From Myxococcales bacterium (lineage in GTDB: Bacteria; Myxococcota_A; Polyangia; Polyangiales; Polyangiaceae), in contig JADJQX010000008.1 of assembly GCA_016712525.1 (NCBI GenBank), positions 1,556,501-1,620,500 on the forward strand: 64,000 nucleotides of DNA, read 5' to 3'. Below are positions 8,187 to 17,319 of the stretch, piece by piece; within the stretch, counting starts at the first letter, position 1; each line of letters starts with the position of its first letter. The translations under genes were made by a program, and so were the position numbers. Below the pieces are notes generated by a model. It was not told the DNA's origin. It saw only the letters and a list, made by a program, of their open reading frames with translations, and made no database searches.

Positions 8187-8692
8187 GCGGGACGGCCGAC
8201 GCGAACGCGCCCGTCGACGCCGCGACGCCTCCCCCGCCGCCGCTCGTCGTACGCAACGAGCCGACGAAGCTCGCGGGCGGGCACGTCATCGCGGGCCCGT
8301 GTGTCACGCCGGCGATGGACGCTTCGGTGAAGAGCGGGAAAGGCGAGAGTCGCCTCGACCCGGACTTCTTCACGCCCTCGTCGCACGAGCTCGACGTCGA
8401 CGGCGACGGGACCCCCGATTTCGTGCTCAACGGCGGCGCGTCGCGCACCATCATGAACCTCCGCGTCTACCTGAAGCGCGGCACGTGCGGCTACGATCTC
8501 GGCACCCTCGAGGCCGAGGGGGCGCCGGAGCAGCTCGCGACGAAGACGCTCGGCCTCTTCGATATCCGCGTCATCCAAGATCTCTGCGCCGCGAAGACGC
8601 GCACCAATCGCTGCGAGGTGGTCTACAAGTTCGACGGCCGACGCTACCGGCCGGTGTCGTACGCGCCGAGCAACCGTGGCGGCCTCTTCTGA
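8187..8692 (+). pseudogene. 5'-truncated secreted protein, EF-hand-like Asp motif
   Basis: Coding sequence starts abruptly at the end of the 155-bp repeat. In frame it reads an Ala/Asp/Pro-rich linker (APVDAATPPPPP) typical of what follows a myxobacterial lipobox, then a domain with DVDGDGTPDFV (Ca-binding-type loop of FG-GAP/VCBS repeats) and paired Cys. The signal peptide and lipobox expected before the linker are absent; the first in-frame ATG is at 8315, inside the domain. The start was therefore probably lost when the repeat arrived. The stop is at 8690-8692. Function unknown. Confidence 0.65.
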
Positions 8693-8780
8693 GTTTGGCA
8701 GGCTCGTCGATGACGACGGACGGAAGTGAATCGAACGGGAAGCGAACCACCAGCGCCTCGCGGGGGTAAGCTTACGCCGC

Positions 8781-9449
8781 ATGGCGGCGACGGGACACGA
8801 AGGGATGATTCGCGCCGCAGCCATTTGCCTCGCGCTCACGCTCGCGGCGGCCTGCCGCGAGAAGCGCGATGGCGCCGCCCCCGACGCGGGGGCTACCGCG
8901 AACGTCGACGCGTCGATCGCGGCGCCGTCGGCCCAGCCTCCGCCGATCCGAAGCGCCCCACGGGCACCTACGCGCGCCAACGCGACGTGCCCCGCGCCGA
9001 AGCCGGGCACCACGAAGGTGTACGCGTCCGCGAACGGCAACGACTGCATCATGCGCGGCGGAAAGCCCACCGCGGTCGACAGCGCCGGACGAATCGCGGC
9101 GCACCGCCACCCCGCGTCGGTTTGCGTCGACGACGATTGCACCACCGACGCGACGTGCGGCGCCGACCGCGTGTGCGCGTGCGCCGGCCCGGACGCGAGC
9201 ACGCCCGAGGGGCACCCTCGCTGCATCTTCGGGAACTGCACGAGCGACGCCGACTGCGATGGCTTCGCGTGCGTCGAGGCGACCGCGCTCGGCATTCCGA
9301 CGCGACCCTCGGCGGCCCTCGGCGTGCTGGGCCGCTATTGTCGCTCGCGGAGCGACACCTGCCAGAACGACGCGCCGTGCCCCAACGCGCAGCAAGGCGA
9401 GCGCTGCCTCTTCGTCGACGGCGCGTTCCGCTGCCACGTCGCGCGCTGA
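8781..9449 (+). CDS. cysteine-rich lipoprotein
   Basis: 222 aa (or 214 if the ATG at 8805 is used). A short signal peptide ends in a lipobox (LTLAAACRE), followed by an Ala/Pro linker. The mature part has about 16 Cys in clustered patterns (CVDDDCTTDATCGADRVCAC, CTSDADCDGFACV, CQNDAPC), resembling the Cys-rich Dickkopf/DUF-type modules common in myxobacterial surface lipoproteins. An extracytoplasmic, disulfide-rich role is likely. The function is not recognised. It is convergent with the truncated esterase that follows. Confidence 0.75.
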   Translation: MAATGHEGMIRAAAICLALTLAAACREKRDGAAPDAGATANVDASIAAPSAQPPPIRSAPRAPTRANATCPAPKPGTTKVYASANGNDCIMRGGKPTAVDSAGRIAAHRHPASVCVDDDCTTDATCGADRVCACAGPDASTPEGHPRCIFGNCTSDADCDGFACVEATALGIPTRPSAALGVLGRYCRSRSDTCQNDAPCPNAQQGERCLFVDGAFRCHVAR

Positions 9450-9457
9450 CCCGAGCG

Positions 9458-10049
9458 TCAGGATCGCGCGAGGCCGCGATCGTACCAAGTGAGCATTTCG
9501 ATCGCGCCGGGCCCGCGGTTGAACGGGTAATCGTGAGGCCCCGGCACCTCCAAGAAATCATGATCGAGCGCTGCGCTCCGCATCGCCTGCGACGTCGCGG
9601 TGACCACGCGTCGGAAGTAGTCGCGATCGCTCGTGAGGAGTCGCAGCTTGAGCTTCGGGTTCGACGCGCGGGCGAGCTTCAAGGCCTCTACGAACTGGGG
9701 AATTTGCGGGTCGTCGATCGCGGCTTGGAGCGAGCCCACCATCCCGAAACAATCCGGGTTGCCGAGGCCCACCCGGAGCGCCATCGCGCCGCCGAGCGAC
9801 ACGCCGTCGATTCCGGTCGCGTCGCGCGAGGCGAAGACCGGGAGCTCGCGCCGCACCCGCGGGAGCAGCACCTCCTTCACGAAGTCTCCGTAGTCTTTGA
9901 TCGCGAGTGGGCTCTTCAGGTCGACGTCCGGCAAATACGGACACACCACGACGAGGCCCTGGTAGGCCGCCGCGGCGAGATCTTTGTTGTGCTGCGCGAG
10001 GCGCTGGGGCGTCACGAAACCCTCGAAATCCTCGGTCGTCAGCGGCGGG
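9458..10049 (-). pseudogene. alpha/beta-hydrolase (esterase) truncated at its 5' end by IS91 copy 1
   Basis: About 197 codons survive, from PPLTTEDFEGFVTPQRL to the stop. The nucleophile elbow GVSLGG, an acid in TSDRDYF and the His in GPHDYPFNR identify an esterase/Fes-like alpha/beta hydrolase. The N-terminus (signal and first strands) is missing, because at 10050 the sequence switches to the conserved end of the IS91-type element. The frame runs on into the element, so a fusion product is conceivable, but no native start remains. The lost N-terminal part was not found beyond the element. Confidence 0.75.
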
Positions 10050-11709
10050 GAGCGTAAGTAAATCAAGGCACTTTTCAGGGGTGTCGGCTGGGCTCGCGGG
10101 GATGGCGTTTCGCGACCTTCCGGGGTCGCGGCGGCCGCGCCGAGGCGGTCTCGGTCCTGGCACGGAGGTTGCCGAACCCCACCAAGCGCCATGCCGGCGC
10201 AGCGCGGCCTTCGGGCGCCCCTTGCGCACGTTCTACTCGGCTGCCTCGACGCTACCGGCACCTCGACGGAGGACTCGACTTGCCCAGTACGGAGGCCCTC
10301 GAGCGGGCGTGCGCTTCGGCACGTCGGTGGGCTCGCCAATGCCCCGCAGGTACCGAGCGACGCTGGTCGGATCGGTGACGAGCGCGAGCAGCTTCATCCT
10401 TCCGCTGCAGCACGGGCAGGTCAAAACGTCGAACCCAAAGGTCCGTTTAAGAAGCTCCGCCCACGGACGATAGCCGCCTCGGCGCGGTCTCTCGGGCACG
10501 TCCACCGTGGGTATTGGAGCAACCGCCGGCTTCGGCGCCAGACGAGCCCGAACCTTACTCGCCGACGCGAGCACCCCCGCATACCGAACGGTGTGCAAGC
10601 GCGGCGCGGGTACCGACGCCGCGAGACGGCTGAGCAGCGAGAGTGGATCCATGTCCACCGCCACCGTGCCGTCCGAAAAAGGCTTCTTCAGCGTGATCCG
10701 GACGAGGCCGTCAGGCCCTCGGGTCACGCGTTCCTGCGCGACCGCGGGGCGCAACACGTACTTCAGCAGTGCCTCCCGGCCAGCTTCGTCGTGCCCACCG
10801 GCCCGCGTCGCCGCGTGGAGGGTGAAACCATCGAGCGCGACACACAGCGGGCGCTCGAACACCATGGGTCGGCACTCGAAGAGCAGCGCGCCTCGGCGCC
10901 ACTCCGGACCGGCAGGCGGCGTAGTGCCCGAGACCGCCGACGCCGCGAGCACGGCCCTCCCGTCGCCCTCATCCTCGGAATCGCTGTCCTCGACGAGAAG
11001 GCCCCGACGACGAAGCCACTTCACCATCCGGTCGCGCGTGCGCTCCAGCACCGCCCCACGTCCCGCGTCGACAGGTGCCGAGCGGCACGGAAGTCGAGCT
11101 CGTCGCCCTTGTCCCGATACGCGCCGTCGAGGAATACCGCGTGCACGTGCGGGTTCAGCTTCAGATCGGAAGACGTGCGCTGAACCGCGACCACCGCTCC
11201 GCTCTGTCCGCGTGGAGGTCCACCACCTCGTTCGCGGTAGAAGCCGAGCACGGTCTTCACGAAGATCCGCGTCAGCGCCGACATCAGCCGGCCGTCGTAC
11301 CCAAGGCGCTTTCGCCACGCAAACGGCACCGTGAGCACCCACTGCCGCAGATCCACGGGTGGCAGCACGTCCTCGATGAGATGCGCCGCGGTGGCGCTCA
11401 TCTTCCGACCAAGGCACGACGGGCAGAAGCCTCGTCCCTTGCAGCTGAATGCCACGAGCCGCGTCTCGTCGCAGCTCCCGCACGTGAGCCGTGCGAACCC
11501 ATGGCATAGAAGGCCGCACTCCAGATATCCCTCGAGCTCCTTCTTCACGAACTTGGGCAACGCGATCGCGAGTGCCCCGTCCTCCACCGCGCCATACAGC
11601 GTGTTCAAGTTCTCCTGCACCACATGGTAGAGCGTGCTCCTCTCCGGTCTTCGACGCTCGTAGACCCGAGAAGCCACGTCGGCCGCTCAGCAAGCCCAAG
11701 GCCCACGCG
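10050..11709 (-). mobile_element. IS91-family element, copy 1 (1.66 kb)
   Basis: Begins with the shared end GAGCGTAAGTAAATCAAGG and contains the whole transposase region. It matches copies 2 and 10 up to 11709 (CCCACGCG) and then diverges. The shared end lies about 180 bp downstream of the transposase stop, where IS91-type elements have oriIS. No terminal inverted repeats and no target duplication are seen, as expected for rolling-circle elements. Confidence 0.85.
10233..11677 (-). pseudogene. tnpA: IS91-family (Y2/HUH) transposase, frameshifted
   Basis: Reconstructed product about 481 aa. The N-terminal zinc-binding domain has the four Cys of LTCGSCDE and CKGRGFCPSC, then RQWVLTVPFAWR, the HUH motif in NPHVHAVFLDG and the tyrosine region KYVLRPAVAQERV. 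This order is diagnostic for IS91/IS801-type rolling-circle transposases. A C-rich run near 11049 has four C where copies 2 and 10 have five, shifting the frame after STRDVG, so the protein is split (span 1445 nt). A short Cys-rich tail (CPCCSGRMK) precedes the stop. It is inactive unless recoded. Confidence 0.85.
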
Positions 11710-11716
11710 ACGTCGT

Positions 11717-11735
11717 GCGAACACGTGTTCGGAGC
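11717..11735. repeat. 19-bp inverted repeat, left arm
   Basis: GCGAACACGTGTTCGGAGC; its exact reverse complement is at 15166-15184. The core CGAACACGTGTTCG is itself a palindrome. The arms bracket the four-gene block, and the left arm starts 7 bp after the end of IS91 copy 1. Confidence 0.8.
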
Positions 11736-11780
11736 CCGCACCGGCAGACGGCGGAAACGAGAGCGCTTTTCTGGTGGGGG

Positions 11781-12074
11781 CTACCGGCGAACGACGCGAA
11801 GGCGTGGGTTGCGTACCGGGGAGGGCAGCGTCACCCAGTCCCGCCCTTCGCGACCGACCACGAGCACGGACCCACCGGCGAAGCGCTCGTCGTGGACGCG
11901 CTCGACGCTCGCCCCGCTGGGCCACGCGCCGAGGAGCGCCTTGCACTGTGGCGATGTCTCGAACTCCTCGCGCGAGACGGTCTCGGCGAGAAGCTCCTCG
12001 TTCTCGTAGACGTTGGCATCGGCGACGATGTTACGGCCGACGGTCTCGCGCAGAATGCGGATCGCGCGGAGCAT
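11781..12074 (-). CDS. small protein of unknown function (last gene of four-gene operon)
   Basis: 97 aa starting MLRAIRILRETVGRN and ending RLRVVRR. The ATG lies 4 bp after the stop of the preceding gene, with no independent Shine-Dalgarno, so translation is probably coupled. It has one Cys and an acidic middle followed by a basic C-terminus. No family is recognised. Codon use is high-GC like its neighbours. Its place as the last gene of the block suggests a small partner or regulator of the larger proteins, but this is inference only. Confidence 0.6.
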   Translation of the reverse strand: MLRAIRILRETVGRNIVADANVYENEELLAETVSREEFETSPQCKALLGAWPSGASVERVHDERFAGGSVLVVGREGRDWVTLPSPVRNPRLRVVRR

Positions 12075-12078
12075 CGGG

Positions 12079-12759
12079 CTACTCGTCTGGGCCCGGCGGC
12101 AGCGCGCTGCCCTCGCGTGCGTAGTACCACCAGATGAGCGACTCGACGATGCGCACGCGCGAAGCGTTCGCGAACGGCTCCCCGGCGACGCTCGCACGTA
12201 CCGCGTCGAGAGCACCTCGCGCGGACACGATGTCGTCGCGCATGAGCGCGAGCAGCTCGAAAGCATACTCGCCCCAGCTCGCCCGTTGCAGTCGACGAAA
12301 CCGTGCTTCGTCCGCGATCGATGTGGCGTACCAGTAGTAGTACTCGACCACGCTATCGAGGACTGCGAGGAGCGCCGGGCGGAAGGGGTAGAGGATCTTC
12401 GTCGCTCGCGAGATGCTGATGTCCTTCTCAACGACGAGGTCGAAGAGGCCGACCAGGGGACCGCGAATCGCGTCGAGATCCACGTCTTCAAGGGCCGCCT
12501 TCGGCAACTTCACGAGGAGCGCATTGATCGCTGGGCCTTTGGCGGTCACGAGGCGCTGCCACACCGCGTAGGAGAGGCGTGCGCCGAGCCGGTTCGCGCG
12601 CTCCACGTCGGCCGCCGTCACCGCGTCGGGGTCCGGTGGAAGGTCGCCGTCGTACTTGCTCCACGGCCACTGAGCGAACTTCGCGCGCAGCATTCCCGTG
12701 GGGTCGGCGAGGCGGAGTCCGCTGCGGAGGTGAAGCTCGTTGGGTGCCGGGTTGTTCAT
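12079..12759 (-). CDS. unknown protein, DUF6308-like layout (third gene of the operon)
   Basis: 226 aa. The segment ISRATKILYPFRPALLAVLDS (roughly 116-136) resembles the (K/R)-rich 'lock' motif of DUF6308/OGG-like helix-hairpin-helix proteins. Aromatic-rich stretches follow (VEYYYWYA, IWWYYARE), and the protein is largely alpha-helical with no membrane segment. The start is 9 bp after the zinc-knuckle gene stop, with GAGG 7 bp upstream of the ATG. Function unknown; the DUF6308 resemblance is from pattern only and needs a profile search. An association with nucleic acid would fit the CCHC protein next door. Confidence 0.6.
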   Translation of the reverse strand: MNNPAPNELHLRSGLRLADPTGMLRAKFAQWPWSKYDGDLPPDPDAVTAADVERANRLGARLSYAVWQRLVTAKGPAINALLVKLPKAALEDVDLDAIRGPLVGLFDLVVEKDISISRATKILYPFRPALLAVLDSVVEYYYWYATSIADEARFRRLQRASWGEYAFELLALMRDDIVSARGALDAVRASVAGEPFANASRVRIVESLIWWYYAREGSALPPGPDE

Positions 12760-12768
12760 GTTTCGCCC

Positions 12769-14256
12769 TCATTCGTCGTCGTCGTCGTCATCGTCGTCCG
12801 GGTCGAAGCCGCGCTCACGCATCATCGCGGCGAACTCGCCCTCGATGTCGTCCGTACCGTCGTCGTCATCTTCGTCGGCCTCCTCGTCGTCGTCCCCGCG
12901 ATCGAAGACCGAGACCTTGCCGACCAGCTCTTCCAGATCGGGCCGATGCTGCTCGAAGTGCTGAAGATGGCCGCCGCGCTGCGGGTCAGCGTCGAACACG
13001 GCGACGTCGCGGAACGTCTTCCCGAGCCGCTGAAGCACTCGCTCGCGCTTCCTCCCGAGCTTCAGCAGCCGTTCAACCCGATCGCGCCACGAGACGAGCG
13101 CGACGATCGCGCGGGTGTACTGGTCGTGCTCCCGGTCGTAGCGCGCCTCGTCCTCCGCTTCGAGACGACGCGCACGCCCCGACAGGATCGCCAGCACGAT
13201 GGCCAGGACGACCCCGAGGCCGCCAACGGGTGAATAGGCGATGGCCCCGAAGTAGAGTCGATCGGTCCAGGGACCATCCTGCGAGTAGAGCGCGCCTCCG
13301 GCGAAGATCGCGCCGATTCCGATGACCCACTTCACCGTCGTCCCCGCGGCAGTGGAGGATGGCGACCGCGCGCCCGGGCGCGACGGCGGGCGTGCTTGCC
13401 CGAGGTAGTTCCATGCCTGTTGCGCAGCTTCGTTCGATGGCTTGCCTCCGGGTAGCTCCGCGACGATGCGCTCGCGGTCGTCGCGGTCCGTCGAACTGAA
13501 CTGCTCCACGATGTGCTCCGGGATCGGAGGGGGCTTCTGCGCCTCGTAGCCCGCCATCTCGGAGCGGAGCGCTGCGATCTCTTCGTCGACCGCGCTTGCT
13601 GACATCGGGGCGTCGTCGGCGTCTACGCCCTTCTCATCGAGCGCTTCGAGCCCTTCGGCGATGTCCGTGAGCCAACGGCCACGCTCGCGGCGAAGGCGCA
13701 CCCATGAGCGCATGCTCTCGACGTTGCCCGCACCGAGCGCGTTTTCGGCCGCGGCGGCGCCCTCATCGAGCGTGTCCACGAAGTCCGTGAACTCGGACTG
13801 CTGGGACGGGTGGAAGCTCGTCGGAGAAAGCAGCCGGGCTTCTGCTACCAAGAGGCGCCATTCGAGCCACGAGCGCGTCGAGTCAGATGCGCCGGTCCGG
13901 CGTAGCGCGCTCGCACGGCGCTTCATCTCGTGCAGCTTGGTCGCGGACTCCTCGTACCGCTCTTCGCGCTCGCGCTGTTCCTCATGGCGCTCGCGCTCCA
14001 TCTCCTCCGCGCGCTCCGCAGCGTGTCTCGCCGCAGCGGCTTCCTTCTCGACGCGACGATGATGCCGCTCATCCTCGGCGCGTCGGGCGCGCTGCTCGCG
14101 TTCGCCGCGTTCGGCTGCTTGACGGGCGGCGCGAGCCTCCCCCTCCATTCGCCCTTGATGTTGCTCATCGCGGCGCCGCTGTTGGTCTTCGCGTTGCTTG
14201 ACCGGACAGTTCCATTGATTGTGATCGTACCTGCCGCAGTACCTACAGGCGTCCAT
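12769..14256 (-). CDS. CCHC zinc-knuckle, coiled-coil membrane protein with acidic tail
   Basis: 495 aa. Residues 4-17 form a perfect retroviral-type zinc knuckle (C4-x2-C7-x4-H12-x4-C17). About residues 22-115 are a long Glu/Arg/Gln coiled coil. A middle helical domain (SWLEWRLLVAEARLL onward) follows. Two hydrophobic segments near 305-325 (WVIGIGAIFAGGALY) and 345-365 (VGGLGVVLAIVLAIL) suggest a membrane hairpin; then come another charged helix (RVERLLKLGRKRERVLQRLG) and a strongly acidic tail ending in about nine Asp/Glu residues. Start supported by GGGGGAGG 5 bp upstream. It overlaps the previous gene by 14 bp. No known family is recognised; the combination of nucleic-acid-binding knuckle and membrane anchor is unusual in bacteria. 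Confidence 0.7.
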   Translation of the reverse strand: MDACRYCGRYDHNQWNCPVKQREDQQRRRDEQHQGRMEGEARAARQAAERGEREQRARRAEDERHHRRVEKEAAAARHAAERAEEMERERHEEQREREERYEESATKLHEMKRRASALRRTGASDSTRSWLEWRLLVAEARLLSPTSFHPSQQSEFTDFVDTLDEGAAAAENALGAGNVESMRSWVRLRRERGRWLTDIAEGLEALDEKGVDADDAPMSASAVDEEIAALRSEMAGYEAQKPPPIPEHIVEQFSSTDRDDRERIVAELPGGKPSNEAAQQAWNYLGQARPPSRPGARSPSSTAAGTTVKWVIGIGAIFAGGALYSQDGPWTDRLYFGAIAYSPVGGLGVVLAIVLAILSGRARRLEAEDEARYDREHDQYTRAIVALVSWRDRVERLLKLGRKRERVLQRLGKTFRDVAVFDADPQRGGHLQHFEQHRPDLEELVGKVSVFDRGDDDEEADEDDDDGTDDIEGEFAAMMRERGFDPDDDDDDDDE

Positions 14257-14929
14257 AGGTGCCTCCCCCGAGCGTCCCCTGACGCTCGTCGAGATCGGCC
14301 ACAGCGATCAAGGCCCGCGCGCCGGGAGCGGATGTCACGAAGATTCCCGCGCCCACGAGCGCTTGTGGGTGGGTCGCGTCCAGCGCGTCGACGAGTTTCG
14401 ACAGCTCGCCGAGTCGGACGCCCTCGCCCACGTACGCGGCGAAGATGCCGGCACGCCTTTCGAGGCCGTCGAGCGGAACCCGCGCGCAATCCGCGAGCCA
14501 GGCGGCGACGTCCGTGGCGACGTACACGCGGGCCTCCGTCCGCGATGCCCAGAACGCGAACTCGTCGGGGTGAAGACAACCGAGGTGGTCCCAGCCGAGC
14601 ACCCACCGGAGGCCAGTCTCGACGCATTCCTCCGCCGTCGCGACGCGCAACGGAGGCGGCGGCGAGCGGTGCGCCGGCCGGACACGCATGGTGCGGCCGT
14701 CGAGGGAGACGACGACGGCCGCATCTCGCTCGACCGCGACGTCGACGTCGATCAGGGGATCGGCGTCGGTTGCGTATTCGCGTGAGCCCGCGAGCTGCCA
14801 TCCGAGCTTGCACGCCTGCCATCGGGTGCGCTGGTCGAGCAGGTCGTCGACGGTGCGACGCGCGGCAGAATCATGAGCCGCGAGCACGACCCGCCACGCA
14901 CGGCCGGTGCAGACGCTCACGACCTCCAC
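14243..14929 (-). CDS. unknown protein, first gene of the four-gene operon
   Basis: 228 aa if the GTG at 14929 is used; GGGAG lies 6 bp upstream. The open frame continues further upstream without clear coding character. The product starts MEVVSVCTGRAW. It contains alternating beta-like strands (DVDVAVERDAAVVVSLDG), a Trp/Cys segment (VLGWDHLGCLHPDEFAFWAS) and an Ala/Leu-rich C-terminal half. No motif of a known enzyme is seen. It overlaps the zinc-knuckle gene by 14 bp, so they should be co-translated. Candidate roles cannot be assigned from sequence alone. Confidence 0.6.
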   Translation of the reverse strand: MEVVSVCTGRAWRVVLAAHDSAARRTVDDLLDQRTRWQACKLGWQLAGSREYATDADPLIDVDVAVERDAAVVVSLDGRTMRVRPAHRSPPPPLRVATAEECVETGLRWVLGWDHLGCLHPDEFAFWASRTEARVYVATDVAAWLADCARVPLDGLERRAGIFAAYVGEGVRLGELSKLVDALDATHPQALVGAGIFVTSAPGARALIAVADLDERQGTLGGGTYGRL

Positions 14930-15274
14930 GGCGCGCTCCCGCCAGGGCTCGCCCTTCCTCGGATCTCCAGCATGCTCACGACCTCCACGAAGACGCACCG
15001 CACCCTTACCCGTGGTCGCCGAATGGTGGCTCGGCCCGAAGGCCGCCGTTGCGGTGGGTGCGCCGCGCTCGTGGAAGCGAGCAACTTTACCGACGACGCG
15101 ATGAGCGTACGCGGCCGATCGACCGCCGGTCAACGGCGGAGGCGCCGGGCGGGTCGAGGTCAGCGGCTCCGAACACGTGTTCGCGTTGCCGTTCACGACC
15201 GATAACTACATCAAGTCTGATGTTTTATCAGCACGCCCGATCCGGCGACGCACGTTCAGGTGCGTCCCCGAGAG
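14930..15274. promoter_or_regulatory. upstream region of the four-gene operon
   Basis: 345 bp with no convincing gene on either strand. It holds the right 19-bp inverted-repeat arm (15166-15184) and then a locally AT-richer stretch (15190-15235) containing CTGAT-GTTTT-ATCAG, a small hairpin. The operon promoter should lie here, but no clear -35/-10 pair was identified. IS91 copy 2 begins at 15275. Confidence 0.4.
15166..15184. repeat. 19-bp inverted repeat, right arm
   Basis: GCTCCGAACACGTGTTCGC, exact reverse complement of 11717-11735. Together the arms delimit a 3.47-kb unit that holds only the four-gene operon. Confidence 0.8.
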
Positions 15275-15457
15275 GAGCGTAAGTAAATCAAGGCACTTTT
15301 CAGGGGTGTCGGCTGGGCTCGCGGGGATGGCGTTTCGCGACCTTCCGGGGTCGCGGCGGCCGCGCCGAGGCGGTCTCGGTCCTGGCACGGAGGTTGCCGA
15401 ACCCCACCAAGCGCCATGCCGGCGCAGCGCGGCCTTCGGGCGCCCCTTGCGCACGTT

Positions 15458-16904
15458 CTACTCGGCTGCCTCGACGCTACCGGCACCTCGACGGAGGACT
15501 CGACTTGCCCAGTACGGAGGCCCTCGAGCGGGCGTGCGCTTCGGCACGTCGGTGGGCTCGCCAATGCCCCGCAGGTACCGAGCGACGCTGGTCGGATCGG
15601 TGACGAGCGCGAGCAGCTTCATCCTTCCGCTGCAGCACGGGCAGGTCAAAACGTCGAACCCAAAGGTCCGTTTAAGAAGCTCCGCCCACGGACGATAGCC
15701 GCCTCGGCGCGGTCTCTCGGGCACGTCCACCGTGGGTATTGGAGCAACCGCCGGCTTCGGCGCCAGACGAGCCCGAACCTTACTCGCCGACGCGAGCACC
15801 CCCGCATACCGAACGGTGTGCAAGCGCGGCGCGGGTACCGACGCCGCGAGACGGCTGAGCAGCGAGAGTGGATCCATGTCCACCGCCACCGTGCCGTCCG
15901 AAAAAGGCTTCTTCAGCGTGATCCGGACGAGGCCGTCAGGCCCCTCGGGTCACGCGTTCCTGCGCGACCGCGGGGCGCAACACGTACTTCAGCAGTGCCT
16001 CCCGGCCAGCTTCGTCGTGCCCACCGGCCCGCGTCGCCGCGTGGAGGGTGAAACCATCGAGCGCGACACACAGCGGGCGCTCGAACACCATGGGTCGGCA
16101 CTCGAAGAGCAGCGCGCCTCGGCGCCACTCCGGACCGGCAGGCGGCGTAGTGCCCGAGACCGCCGACGCCGCGAGCACGGCCCTCCCGTCGCCCTCATCC
16201 TCGGAATCGCTGTCCTCGACGAGAAGGCCCCGACGACGAAGCCACTTCACCATCCGGTCGCGCGTGCGCTCCAGCACCGCCCCCACGTCCCGCGTCGACA
16301 GGTGCCGAGCGGCACGGAAGTCGAGCTCGTCGCCCTTGTCCCGATACGCGCCGTCGAGGAATACCGCGTGCACGTGCGGGTTCAGCTTCAGATCGGAAGA
16401 CGTGCGCTGAACCGCGACCACCGCTCCGCTCTGTCCGCGTGGAGGTCCACCACCTCGTTCGCGGTAGAAGCCGAGCACGGTCTTCACGAAGATCCGCGTC
16501 AGCGCCGACATCAGCCGGCCGTCGTACCCAAGGCGCTTTCGCCACGCAAACGGCACCGTGAGCACCCACTGCCGCAGATCCACGGGTGGCAGCACGTCCT
16601 CGATGAGATGCGCCGCGGTGGCGCTCATCTTCCGACCAAGGCACGACGGGCAGAAGCCTCGTCCCTTGCAGCTGAATGCCACGAGCCGCGTCTCGTCGCA
16701 GCTCCCGCACGTGAGCCGTGCGAACCCATGGCATAGAAGGCCGCACTCCAGATATCCCTCGAGCTCCTTCTTCACGAACTTGGGCAACGCGATCGCGAGT
16801 GCCCCGTCCTCCACCGCGCCATACAGCGTGTTCAAGTTCTCCTGCACCACATGGTAGAGCGTGCTCCTCTCCGGTCTTCGACGCTCGTAGACCCGAGAAG
16901 CCAC
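15458..16904 (-). pseudogene. tnpA: IS91-family transposase, frameshifted
   Basis: Same protein as in copy 1, with zinc cluster, HUH motif (NPHVHAVFLDG) and tyrosine region. The C-run near 16283 is intact here (five C), so the N-terminal 320 residues read through to about 15940. An extra C at about 15942 (GGCCCCTCGGG against GGCCCTCGGG in copies 1, 8 and 10) then shifts the frame within VTRGPDGLVR. The 1447-nt span is one base too long. The defect differs from that of copy 1, so the copies decayed independently. Confidence 0.85.
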
Positions 16905-17030
16905 GTCGGCCGCTCAGCAAGCCCAAGGCCCACGCGTCCTCCTTGGAATCTCGCGGGCTTGCGCTCGCCGCGCCCTGTCCCGGACGTCTTCTCGTGTGTC
17001 CCGGACACCTAACCATCAGGCGCGGTGGGA

Positions 17031-17283
17031 GCGTAAGCGAGTCAGGCCGCTCGTCCTGTGCCTCGATTATCCCGGGTTTCGCGTCGAGGCCACCACGATC
17101 ACCGACGCGTGGCTGGTGGTGCTCGAGTCCGACAATGGCATCGCGCGGGTGCGTTGGCGGAGGGCCATCACCGGTGAAGACCGCTACCTCGCGATCGGTC
17201 AGGGCCGCACCACACTCGACGTACTCGGCGACCGCGCGCTTCTCACCCAGGACACAGGCCTCCGTACGGATGGAAGGAGGGTG
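17031..17283 (+). other. passenger segment shared by IS91 copies 2 and 10
   Basis: Starts GGAGCGTAAGCGAGTCAGG, a near-match to the element's own end (GGAGCGTAAGTAAATCAAGG) in the same orientation, so it may be the end of a second, diverged IS91-like element or a captured ori. A plus-strand frame through it is protein-like (LVLCLDYPGFRVEATTITDA, then WLVVLESDNG, RVRWRRAITGEDRYLAIGQG) but has no start or stop of its own. The counterpart is 56746-56998. Confidence 0.5.
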
Positions 17284-17319
17284 GCTCGTTCCGGGCATGG
17301 GTGCACCGGGCGCGGGCGC

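Larger units (their letters stand above)
15275..17283 (-). mobile_element. IS91-family element, copy 2 (2.0 kb, longest form)
   Basis: Same GAGCGTAAGTAAATCAAGG end as copy 1. It is shared with copy 10 (54991-56998) over its full length and stops at the same place (GGAAGGAGGGTG). Beyond the transposase start it carries about 380 bp absent from copy 1, including a second GAGCGTAAG-like end at about 17031. Confidence 0.85.

Noticed and set aside
10050..10080. GTAAGT near the element end, as in an intron 5' splice site or group II intron boundary
   Set aside because: No reverse transcriptase/maturase and no domain V structure; the IS91-type transposase explains the repeat.
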